From assembly GCF_001045465.1 (NCBI RefSeq), contig NZ_LFND01000003.1:682001-746000 (forward strand): a DNA stretch of 64,000 nucleotides, read 5' to 3'. A program made the translations under genes and the position numbers. The notes beneath the pieces are model-generated. The model did no database searches. It saw nothing but the letters and a program-made list of their open reading frames with translations, and was not told the origin of the DNA. This DNA is from Chryseobacterium angstadtii. GTDB taxonomy: Bacteria > Bacteroidota > Bacteroidia > Flavobacteriales > Weeksellaceae. This document shows, piece after piece, positions 17,079 to 24,513 of the stretch; position 1 is the stretch's first letter; each line of letters starts with the position of its first letter.

Positions 17079-19298
17079 TTATTTTCCGAGTTCAAGTTGA
17101 TTTTTAACTAAATGATAATAGGCGCCCTTTGATTGGGTCAACGCTTCATGAGTGCCCTGTTCAACAATATTTCCTTTATCCAGTACTATAATGTTGTCTG
17201 CATGAACTACCGTGCTCAGTCGGTGGGCCACAATAACAACGGTTCTTCCTACGAAGAAGCTGTTCAGATTTTCAACAATCAGTCTTTCGTTGTTGGCATC
17301 GAGAGAATTGGTGGCTTCATCCAGAAATATATAATCGGGCTGGCGGTAAATAAGGCGGGCAATCAGCAGGCGTTGTTTTTGTCCTTCACTCAATCCGATT
17401 CCTTCACTTCCGATCTGGGTGTCATAAGAAAAAGGAAGACTTTCTATAAATTCCTGCATATTGACCATTTTACAAGCGTTTTTTACCCGGTTGAGATCTT
17501 TTTCCGCACTTCCGACCCAGATATTCCCGGCTATGGTGTCCGTGAAGAGGAAAGAATCCTGCATTACTGCCCCACATTGTTTCCGTAAACTTTTTGCTTT
17601 GATTATTTTGAGATCCTGTCCGCAGAATGTGATCACGCCTTCTGTGGCAGTGAAAAATTTAAGAAGCAGTTTCAAAAGGGTTGTTTTTCCGCTTCCGCTC
17701 ATTCCTACAATCGCAGTTACTTTTCCGGCGGGAATCGTTAAAGACAAATTATGAAGTACATCAGGAGATAATTTTCCGTATCGGAAGCTTACGTTGCATA
17801 ATTCAATAGAACCGGATTCACCTTTCTTTAAATTTAAAATAGAATGGGCATCTTCCGTCTCTTCATGTTCTACTTCAGAAATACGCTGAAGGCTGAATTT
17901 GGCAGTCTGCATGGAACGGATAAAATCAGACAGCTGGTTGACTGTACCATTGAGCGCACCATACATATAAGTGATTGCAAGCATGGCTCCGAGAGACAGT
18001 GTTCCGTTGATCACCAGAGAAGCCGTCAGAAAGGTGGTAAGGACTCCGGTGGTTTCATTGATGAAAAGAGCTACACCCTGGATTCGCTGATCGAGTTTCA
18101 GGTTTTCCATTTTCACTTTGTAGGTTTCTTCCTGCAGGGTTTTCCATAACTGGTTTTTTTCCTGTTCTGCACCTGTAAGCCTTATTTCTGTCATTGCTTC
18201 GAAGGTTTCTATCTGATGGCGCTGGGCATTGGAAAGCAGGCTGAAAGTCCGTTGATCAAGGCGTCGTCTTTTTTCCTCGAAAAGATTGGTCCACACTATG
18301 CTTATAATGCTGGCAACAATAAACAGAGCAAAAAGTTTCCAGTTGTAGTAGCACAGTAATCCACCATTGACCATGAGAATGATTATGGAAAGTCCGGCAC
18401 TTACGCAGTTTTTGGTAAGGAATTCCTCTACACGCTGGTTATCATAGATTCTCTGCAAATTATCGCCGCTGCTTCTGTATTCAAAGAAAGAAAGCCTAAG
18501 CTGCATCAGTTTATCTACAAATTCATAAATGAGTTTTATACTGATATTCATTCCCAGCTTGAAAAGAATCCGGCTTCGGAAGAAATCGGTAATAATTCTG
18601 CCTGTAAATAAGAGGAGCTGCCCCAAACAGATAATGGCTAGTATTCCGATGTCTTTTTTAGAAATAGCTTTATCTACAACGGCTTGTGTTAACAATGGGA
18701 TGGCCAGGGTCAGAAGGGTAGCTGTAATTAACGCTGCAGTTACATAATAGATATTTTTACGGTCGTCTATGCGTTTTAATAATGAGAAAAGATTCACAGG
18801 AGGATCCGGCTGATCTTTTATTTGGTTAAAAGCCTCAGTGGATTCTGCAAAGATGGCAATCCCTTTATTCTCTCGCCCCGGTGTGTTCCAGTGCTCCATA
18901 AAATCATGGATGGTATAGCGCATATTCTTTCCCAGCGCAGGATTTCCTACATAAGCATGTTTTTCAGTAAGATGCCATAAGACAACGAAGTGATTATGAT
19001 CCCAATGCAGGATGCAGGGAAGTGGTGCTTTTTCAAGTAATATTTCGAGACTTAATTCGGCGGCTAATGTTTTAAAACCCAATTTTTCAGCTGCATATTT
19101 CAATCCGGATACTGAAGTTCCCTGACTCCGGACATCAGAAAGATCCCGCAGATAGTTTAAGGAGAGTTCTTTTCCGTGGTATGCTGAAATCATTTTTAGA
19201 CATGTCGGCCCACAGTCCATAGTGTCGAGCTGGCGGAAAAACGGATATCGTTTTCCTTTAAAATGATGAGTAATTTTCCTGAGTCTGTTATTTTCCAT
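17079..19298 (-). CDS. Peptidase-containing ABC exporter (C39 protease-TMD-NBD)
   Basis: A 739-aa bifunctional leader protease and exporter. The N-terminal C39 domain has catalytic C29 (LDTMDCGPTC), the oxyanion Gln in FFRQLD and catalytic H103 (DHNHFVVLW). The third triad position reads GNPALG (N119) where Asp is more usual. Six membrane helices follow (about 175-460), then an ATPase with Walker A GMSGSGKTT, signature LSEGQKQR, Walker B YIFLDEATNSLD and switch VAHRLS. It should cleave the precursor after its LQGG site and export the core. It is first in the operon and has an operator about 95 bases upstream. No HlyD-type adaptor is seen in the window. Confidence 0.92.
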   Translation of the reverse strand: MENNRLRKITHHFKGKRYPFFRQLDTMDCGPTCLKMISAYHGKELSLNYLRDLSDVRSQGTSVSGLKYAAEKLGFKTLAAELSLEILLEKAPLPCILHWDHNHFVVLWHLTEKHAYVGNPALGKNMRYTIHDFMEHWNTPGRENKGIAIFAESTEAFNQIKDQPDPPVNLFSLLKRIDDRKNIYYVTAALITATLLTLAIPLLTQAVVDKAISKKDIGILAIICLGQLLLFTGRIITDFFRSRILFKLGMNISIKLIYEFVDKLMQLRLSFFEYRSSGDNLQRIYDNQRVEEFLTKNCVSAGLSIIILMVNGGLLCYYNWKLFALFIVASIISIVWTNLFEEKRRRLDQRTFSLLSNAQRHQIETFEAMTEIRLTGAEQEKNQLWKTLQEETYKVKMENLKLDQRIQGVALFINETTGVLTTFLTASLVINGTLSLGAMLAITYMYGALNGTVNQLSDFIRSMQTAKFSLQRISEVEHEETEDAHSILNLKKGESGSIELCNVSFRYGKLSPDVLHNLSLTIPAGKVTAIVGMSGSGKTTLLKLLLKFFTATEGVITFCGQDLKIIKAKSLRKQCGAVMQDSFLFTDTIAGNIWVGSAEKDLNRVKNACKMVNMQEFIESLPFSYDTQIGSEGIGLSEGQKQRLLIARLIYRQPDYIFLDEATNSLDANNERLIVENLNSFFVGRTVVIVAHRLSTVVHADNIIVLDKGNIVEQGTHEALTQSKGAYYHLVKNQLELGK

Positions 19299-19393
19299 TG
19301 GCTGCTTATACTGTGTCCCTTTTTAATAAGTCCCGGATGTCGGTCACTTTAAAAAGAAACTGTATTTAATAGATATTGCAATTTTGTAGTTAA

Positions 19394-19408
19394 TGCAATG
19401 TTGTTGCA
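19394..19408. promoter_or_regulatory. Predicted Fur-family operator upstream of the biosynthetic operon
   Basis: TGCAATGTTGTTGCA matches the palindrome at 12 of 14 defined positions, the right half perfectly. A further half-site TATTGCA ends at 19380. It sits 96 bases upstream of the exporter ATG. The leftward -7 is not obvious; TACAAAAT lies 18 bases after a TTG on that strand. Confidence 0.6.
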
Positions 19409-19463
19409 ATTTATAAAAAATAACGGTACAGAGCCTGAATTTTTTTAATTAATTCTGAAACTT

Positions 19464-19527
19464 GAAGGAAGGAAGGAAGGAAGGAAGGAAGGAAGGAAGG
19501 AAGGAAGGAAGGAAGGAAGGAAGGAAG
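19464..19527. repeat. (GGAA)16 tetranucleotide microsatellite
   Basis: A 64-bp uninterrupted tract of the GGAA/TTCC repeat, 16 units, lies between the 3' end of the DUF4377-type lipoprotein gene and the operator of the leftward exporter operon, 56 bases upstream of that operator. Tracts of this kind change length by slipped-strand mispairing. Here it is outside any reading frame, so an effect would be on promoter spacing or DNA shape. Confidence 0.95.
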
Positions 19528-19534
19528 CATAAAA

Positions 19535-19560
19535 AAACTCCCGGACATTTCCGGGAGTTT
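19535..19560 (-). terminator. Terminator of the DUF4377-type lipoprotein gene
   Basis: AAACTCCCGG and CCGGGAGTTT form a perfect 10-bp stem around ACATTT. Read leftward it ends in a T-run (the A-run at 19531-19537), 6 bases after the stop of the leftward gene. Confidence 0.85.
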
Positions 19561-19566
19561 GATGTA

Positions 19567-19914
19567 TTACTTTTTGGTTTTGGAAACCTGCTTAATCAGT
19601 GTGTATTTTATTGAAGAAGCGTCTGCCGGTGGATTGGCAATTTTTTCTGTTTTTACTTTTAAAACATATTCATATCCCGGTTCGTAAGTAAATCCTTCAA
19701 TATTCGTGTAGAAATTGGTCCAGCTTTCAGATGCTTTTTCTTTTACCTGCAAACATTTCATGGGTGCTACTCCTGTACAGTCTGCGGTTTCAGGTCCTAC
19801 GATGAACGTTTTCTCGTCTGCTCCGGCTGTATTGGCCGTAGTGGTACATTGTGTCATTGCGAATAGTGCTACTGCAGGAACAGCTCCTTTTAGAATTGTT
19901 GCTATAATTTTCAT
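19567..19914 (-). CDS. DUF4377-type lipoprotein
   Basis: A 115-aa exported protein. The signal segment ALFAMTQC is a lipobox-like end, so the mature protein should be lipidated at C23. The rest (DCTGVAPMKCLQVKEK, then WTNFYTNIEGFTYEPGYEYVLKV and NPPADASSIKYTL) matches DUF4377, a small domain often found alone or beside META/HslJ domains in envelope proteins. Two further Cys (near 46 and 54) could form a disulfide. Its function is unknown. It is separated from the lanthipeptide operon by its own terminator and the GGAA tract, so it is probably not part of that system. Confidence 0.8.
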   Translation of the reverse strand: MKIIATILKGAVPAVALFAMTQCTTTANTAGADEKTFIVGPETADCTGVAPMKCLQVKEKASESWTNFYTNIEGFTYEPGYEYVLKVKTEKIANPPADASSIKYTLIKQVSKTKK

Positions 19915-20054
19915 AAACTTTATTTTACACCTTTGTTCGCAATTACCATGCCGAAATTTTTACCGTAGATCTCCTATTGTTTTTTTAGTTTTTAATTATT
20001 TAATTTGAACGCTTCTAAATATTTAACCAAAGAACACAAATACTTTAATATAAT

Positions 20055-22076
20055 ATGAATAATCCAATTCAGATTGAGAATTACAAAATTCAAAAACCCG
20101 AAATATGGGCAGGACATTTAGAGGATAGTGAATTAATCAATAAGATTCACGATTCCGAATTTGCCAGAAAACAAATTGATGAAGGAAGAGACTACTGCTA
20201 TTTTCTCGACAAAAAATATTATACAAGCAATACCGAAAACAGTGAATATGTCTGTCTGGCCTATACGCTGAATGAGCCGGGAAACCTTGAACGGGCGTCT
20301 GTTTCAGATGTTATTGTAGAAGAAAATGAGGTCTACAGTATCCACCGGATCAGTGTTTTGAGAGACGGTGTTTTAATAGATAAGATTCCCGATACCAAAA
20401 TAAAAGTACTGGACAGTGAGAGTCAGAGCAGCGGCGGGATTTTAAGCAGCAATAAAAAAATCAACATCACCATCAAAGATCTGCGGCTGTATGATGTTCT
20501 GATTCTTGAAGACTCCCGGTTTAAAGCTTTTACAGAACGTGATTTCCTGAGAAAAGAATTTTCGAAATATGTTTGGGTAAGTCCGGATAATTATTGGGCT
20601 TACGGAAGTTTTAAATTCACTTTCATCAATGACAGAGAAGAGAATGTGGCCTATAAAAAAACTTTTTTCAGAGATGACGAAGGGAATGTTCTGGAACCTG
20701 AGATTCACCAGTTGAAGAAAGGGGAACGGTTTGTCATCGAAGAGGAAAACTATATCAATCCGGTAGATGCCGGCAGGGAGATTTTTCCGTTCATAGATTT
20801 TGCAACGGAAAAGAACTGGAAGGAGCTTTCCAATTATATTGTTCCTATCTATGATGAGGTTTTTCGTACATCTTCCCTGCAGGATTTTGCGCCTCACCTT
20901 ATTGAAAAGCTTGATGCTATAGCCGGAATTGATGAAAAGTTACAGTTTGCTATAGAATACGTACAGAATCACATCTATTATGTATTCAATGCTGATGAGA
21001 TGAACGGACACAAGCCACAGGAACCCTCTGTTACCTATGAAAACAAACAGGGCGACTGCAAGGCAAAATGTGTGCTGCTGAAAGTGATTCTGGATTATAT
21101 CGGAGTAGATTCTTCAATTGTTCTGGTTAATTTTCAGACCGATTATTATATCAAATATTATCTCCCTTCCTTACTCAGCTTTAATCATGTGGTGGTAAAG
21201 ATCGATTATAAAGGACAGGAATATTTCGTGGATGCTACAGTCCGGGATGAATTCGGTCTGATAGAAAACCGCAGCTTCATTTATTTTATGTATTACCTGG
21301 AAGTAAAACCGGATCAGGAGCTGATGGAAAGAAAATCCTACCGGTTTCCATATTACTGCATCGATGAAAAAGTAGATTTCAATGTCCAGAATTCAACAGG
21401 CAGGCTGAAAGTGACCACAACGTACAAAGGCAGCCGGGCCAATGCCATGAGGAGATATTTTAAGAGTACGAATAAAAGAGAGATTGTAGACAGCTGGAAT
21501 AATTTCCTGTTTTACGCTCTTAATTATTCTAATGACAGGAACGGGACCGATGTAAGAAATGTCTTCAAAGATGCCGCCATTGATATTGTAAGCGATGATA
21601 AAAAACTGAATGAATTTAAGATTTATTATACCGCTGCCGTGGAAAATCCTTATTACACAGATCCTCAGAATAATCGTTTTCTGATGTATTTCGACCGTAA
21701 TGTCATCAAGGCAAGCGCAAGAGACTATATGCACAAAGATCTTCCTTTCTGGCATAATTTCGACAGCGAGAAATATGAGATCAGTTTGTTTACGGATCAG
21801 AAAATTGATACGGAAGAAAAATATACCGTTCAGGAAAGTACCATCAGTAATCCGTATTTTGAATATAAAAGCCGCAAAAAGATTTCAAAAAACGGAGCCG
21901 TAGTTTTGATTGAAAACAATCCTCTGGTGAATCTTGAAATTCCACAGGATCAGTTCGAAATATTCAGGGAAGATCATCATACCGTGGCCAACAGCAACTT
22001 CGGATTAGGGATCGATATTATAGAACCCGGCCTAATGAATATGATTAAATTTAACTTTAAGAAAAGGTTTAAATAG
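20055..22076 (+). CDS. Transglutaminase-like (papain-fold) protein with DUF3857-like N-terminus
   Basis: A 673-aa protein without an obvious signal peptide. Residues 1-270 resemble the beta-rich N-terminal part of DUF3857/transglutaminase proteins. A transglutaminase-like core follows with the catalytic triad visible: C335 in KQGDCKAKC, H378 in FNHVVVKI and D393 in YFVDATV. The C-terminal 250 residues are beta-rich. Members of this group are usually peptidases or have no known substrate, and true cross-linking activity is uncommon. The gene is alone, followed by a large hairpin. Confidence 0.78.
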   Translation: MNNPIQIENYKIQKPEIWAGHLEDSELINKIHDSEFARKQIDEGRDYCYFLDKKYYTSNTENSEYVCLAYTLNEPGNLERASVSDVIVEENEVYSIHRISVLRDGVLIDKIPDTKIKVLDSESQSSGGILSSNKKINITIKDLRLYDVLILEDSRFKAFTERDFLRKEFSKYVWVSPDNYWAYGSFKFTFINDREENVAYKKTFFRDDEGNVLEPEIHQLKKGERFVIEEENYINPVDAGREIFPFIDFATEKNWKELSNYIVPIYDEVFRTSSLQDFAPHLIEKLDAIAGIDEKLQFAIEYVQNHIYYVFNADEMNGHKPQEPSVTYENKQGDCKAKCVLLKVILDYIGVDSSIVLVNFQTDYYIKYYLPSLLSFNHVVVKIDYKGQEYFVDATVRDEFGLIENRSFIYFMYYLEVKPDQELMERKSYRFPYYCIDEKVDFNVQNSTGRLKVTTTYKGSRANAMRRYFKSTNKREIVDSWNNFLFYALNYSNDRNGTDVRNVFKDAAIDIVSDDKKLNEFKIYYTAAVENPYYTDPQNNRFLMYFDRNVIKASARDYMHKDLPFWHNFDSEKYEISLFTDQKIDTEEKYTVQESTISNPYFEYKSRKKISKNGAVVLIENNPLVNLEIPQDQFEIFREDHHTVANSNFGLGIDIIEPGLMNMIKFNFKKRFK

Positions 22077-22130
22077 TCTGATTTTCAGATATTTTTATTT
22101 TTGTATTTAAAGTTTAAATTTAATGATTGG

Positions 22131-22175
22131 TTTTTCATAGTTTCGGCGGCCGGAGGCCGCCGAAACTATGAAAAA
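22131..22175. terminator. Perfect 21-bp hairpin between convergent genes
   Basis: TTTTTCATAGTTTCGGCGGCC (22131-22151) begins an arm that is perfectly repeated in inverse at 22155-22175, with a GGA loop. The GC-rich core and flanking A/T runs suit a bidirectional terminator between the transglutaminase-like gene and the Mpo1-like gene. Confidence 0.75.
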
Positions 22176-22241
22176 TATTAACCCAAGTATCACACTCGGA
22201 AAAAAAATTACAGTAACTTTTATGGTAGAAAATACCTCAAA

Positions 22242-22592
22242 TTAACCTTCAGAACTTTCATCATTTTTCACCTTAGCAGAAGTTCCTATGAATTTCTGTT
22301 TACCGATCAGTAGTTCAAAGAAAAGCCTGAAATCTGAAATTAAAGACCAGAGTGGGTATTTGAAAGTGGCAGGTTTATTTTTTTCAATAACTGCATGACT
22401 GAACCATGCAAAACCATAACCAAAGATGGGAATGTACCATAGAAATCTTTCTTTTCCTGAACTGATCACGTACCAGATGACAACGAATACCAAAAGAGTT
22501 CCTATAAAGTGAAAAATCCTTGTTCCTGTTTTACTGTGTTCAGTAAGATAGAACTGATAAAATTCTCTGTAAGTTTTTATTCTTTCTGACAT
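22242..22592 (-). CDS. Mpo1/DUF962-family membrane protein
   Basis: A 116-aa protein with the family's N-terminal motif (FYQFYLTEHSKTGTRIFHFIGT, given here as residues about 11-32), two or three hydrophobic segments and the second motif HAVIEKNKPATFKYPLW (about 69-85). The conserved His residues are those that bind iron in yeast Mpo1, a dioxygenase that shortens 2-hydroxy fatty acids by one carbon. Bacterial members are mostly uncharacterised. A role in alpha-oxidation of 2-hydroxy fatty acids, which occur in flavobacterial lipids, is plausible but inferred. Confidence 0.85.
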   Translation of the reverse strand: MSERIKTYREFYQFYLTEHSKTGTRIFHFIGTLLVFVVIWYVISSGKERFLWYIPIFGYGFAWFSHAVIEKNKPATFKYPLWSLISDFRLFFELLIGKQKFIGTSAKVKNDESSEG

Positions 22593-22667
22593 GGCGGAAT
22601 TAGTTTATAGTTTCTGCTGAAACCTAAGCAATAATACTGCCGATTTTGATGGGATAGGCAAAAAAGC

Positions 22668-22704
22668 AAAAGGGCAAATTAGCTTATTCGCCATTTGCCC
22701 TTTT
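22668..22704 (-). terminator. Terminator after the amino acid permease gene
   Basis: AAAAGGGCAAAT (22668-22679) and ATTTGCCCTTTT (22693-22704) form a perfect 12-bp stem with a 13-base loop, 20 bases beyond the permease stop on the minus strand. Confidence 0.75.
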
Positions 22705-22723
22705 ATTTTTGTAAGTTAATATT

Positions 22724-24400
22724 TTACTTTATTTCTTTTCTGAGTTTACTGTTTCTGTACCCGTAGCAGAAGTAGATCACAAGTCCCAGCGCAAACCAAA
22801 GGCCGAACCAGAACCAGTTCTCATGGCTCATCCCCGTAAGAAGGTATAAACAGGAGCTTAAACCGATAAGAGGAATTAAAGAGAAGTTCTTGATGAAGGC
22901 AAAAAGACACAGAATCAAATTAATCACGATGAAAACAAAGATGGAAGCTCTGAATTCTCCTTCTTTAGGATCATTCCAGTCCATTAAGGTGGTGAAAAAT
23001 GCTGGCTGCCACATATAGAAAGCAACCAATCCTCCAATGAAAATAACCGGGAATATGATTTTACCATTAATATAAGGAAGGTGGAATCTGCCTTTGATCT
23101 TTTCTTTTGCAGGAAGCATTAGAACTCCGGCACAAACCAGTACAAAGGCGAAGATCGTTCCGATGCTGGTGAAGTCAAGAATAAAGGTTTTATCTGTAAA
23201 CAGGATAGGAACTCCCACAGCAATACCTGTTATGACGGTTGCGTAGGAAGGTGTTTTATACTTTGGATGTACTTTCTGGAACCTTTGAGGCATCAGACCG
23301 TCACGGCTCATGGCATACCATATTCTCGGCTGTCCCATCTGGAAAACCAGTAATACAGTAGTGATGGCAACGATGGCAACAAAAGAAACCACAAGTTCCA
23401 TCCAGGCTACATTGGCATTAGATTTTTCGAAGATGAATGAAAGCGGATCACCTACACCGTCAAATTTTCTGTAATCTACCATTCCCGTTAAAACAAGGGT
23501 TAATGCAATATAAATTACCGTACAAAGCACAAGAGAAATAATCATTCCTTTTGGAAGCGTTTTCTGTGGGTCTTTTGTTTCTTCGGAAAGTACACTCAGG
23601 GCATCAAAACCTATGTAGGCAAAGAATACTCCTGAAACAGCACTCATTACGCCTGCAAAACCGTTAGGCATGAAAGAAGCCACCTGAGTTTCCGGATTAA
23701 GCGGGGTCCAGTTATCTGTATTGATGTAAGCAAAACCGACAAGAATAACCAAAACAATAACCGCCAGCTTTAAAATAACTAAGGAATTGTTGAAGTTTTT
23801 ACTCTCTTTTACTCCTACATAACATAGCCATGTAATAAGTCCGTTGATCACCAATGCAGGAAGATCAACGATGAATTTTAAACTTCCGATTAGCGGTGCT
23901 GTTTTCCATGCATTGAGCAGTTCCTTATTCTCTGAGCCATATTGAACGGCTTTTCTGGCTTCCGTATAGCTGCAGGTCAGATAATCCGGGATATGCATAC
24001 CCAGACGTCCCAGGAAGCTGGTGAAATAGTCGGACCATGAAAAGGCTACATAAATATTCCCGAAAGAATACTCCATGATCAGTGCCCATCCGATTACCCA
24101 TGCAATCAGTTCTCCGAAGCTGGCATAGGCATACGTATATGCGGAACCCGCTGTAGGAATTCTGCTGGCAAATTCTGCATAGCATAATGCTGTAAAACCG
24201 CAGGCAAAACCACAAATTAAATATAGTAGAATAACTCCGGGGCCTCCTCTGAAAACCGCTTCACCTAAACTGCTGAAGCTTCCTGCTCCTATAATGGCCG
24301 CAATACCAAAAAAAACGATATCCCAAACACCTAAAACCCTTAAAAGGCTAGTAGATGTATCTGTTTCTGAATAGTTTTTCCTTCTGAAAAGTTGATTCAT
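22724..24400 (-). CDS. APC-family amino acid permease
   Basis: A 558-aa integral membrane protein with about 14 hydrophobic segments, longer than the 12-helix core and so like the cationic amino acid transporter (CAT/YfnA) branch. The first helix has the unwound substrate site of the family, IAAIIGAGSFSSLGEAV (about 36-52). PTAGSAYTYAYASFGELIAW (about 86-105) is the typical helix 3 region. YIGFDALSVLSEETKDPQKTLPKG (about 263-286) is the conserved stretch after helix 6. It should carry amino acids inward by proton symport; the substrate is not predictable. It is monocistronic. Confidence 0.9.
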   Translation of the reverse strand: MNQLFRRKNYSETDTSTSLLRVLGVWDIVFFGIAAIIGAGSFSSLGEAVFRGGPGVILLYLICGFACGFTALCYAEFASRIPTAGSAYTYAYASFGELIAWVIGWALIMEYSFGNIYVAFSWSDYFTSFLGRLGMHIPDYLTCSYTEARKAVQYGSENKELLNAWKTAPLIGSLKFIVDLPALVINGLITWLCYVGVKESKNFNNSLVILKLAVIVLVILVGFAYINTDNWTPLNPETQVASFMPNGFAGVMSAVSGVFFAYIGFDALSVLSEETKDPQKTLPKGMIISLVLCTVIYIALTLVLTGMVDYRKFDGVGDPLSFIFEKSNANVAWMELVVSFVAIVAITTVLLVFQMGQPRIWYAMSRDGLMPQRFQKVHPKYKTPSYATVITGIAVGVPILFTDKTFILDFTSIGTIFAFVLVCAGVLMLPAKEKIKGRFHLPYINGKIIFPVIFIGGLVAFYMWQPAFFTTLMDWNDPKEGEFRASIFVFIVINLILCLFAFIKNFSLIPLIGLSSCLYLLTGMSHENWFWFGLWFALGLVIYFCYGYRNSKLRKEIK

Positions 24401-24513
24401 TCAATATTTATATTTGAGTTTGAAAAAAAGCAAATGTAATGATTTTTTATTTTGATGTTGGATGTAATCATAATTTTTAGTTAAAAGACTGAGTTTATAA
24501 GAGCTAAAAGCCT

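Noticed and set aside
19464..19527. GGAA tract considered as a CRISPR or minisatellite array
   Set aside because: Unit is 4 bases with no spacers.
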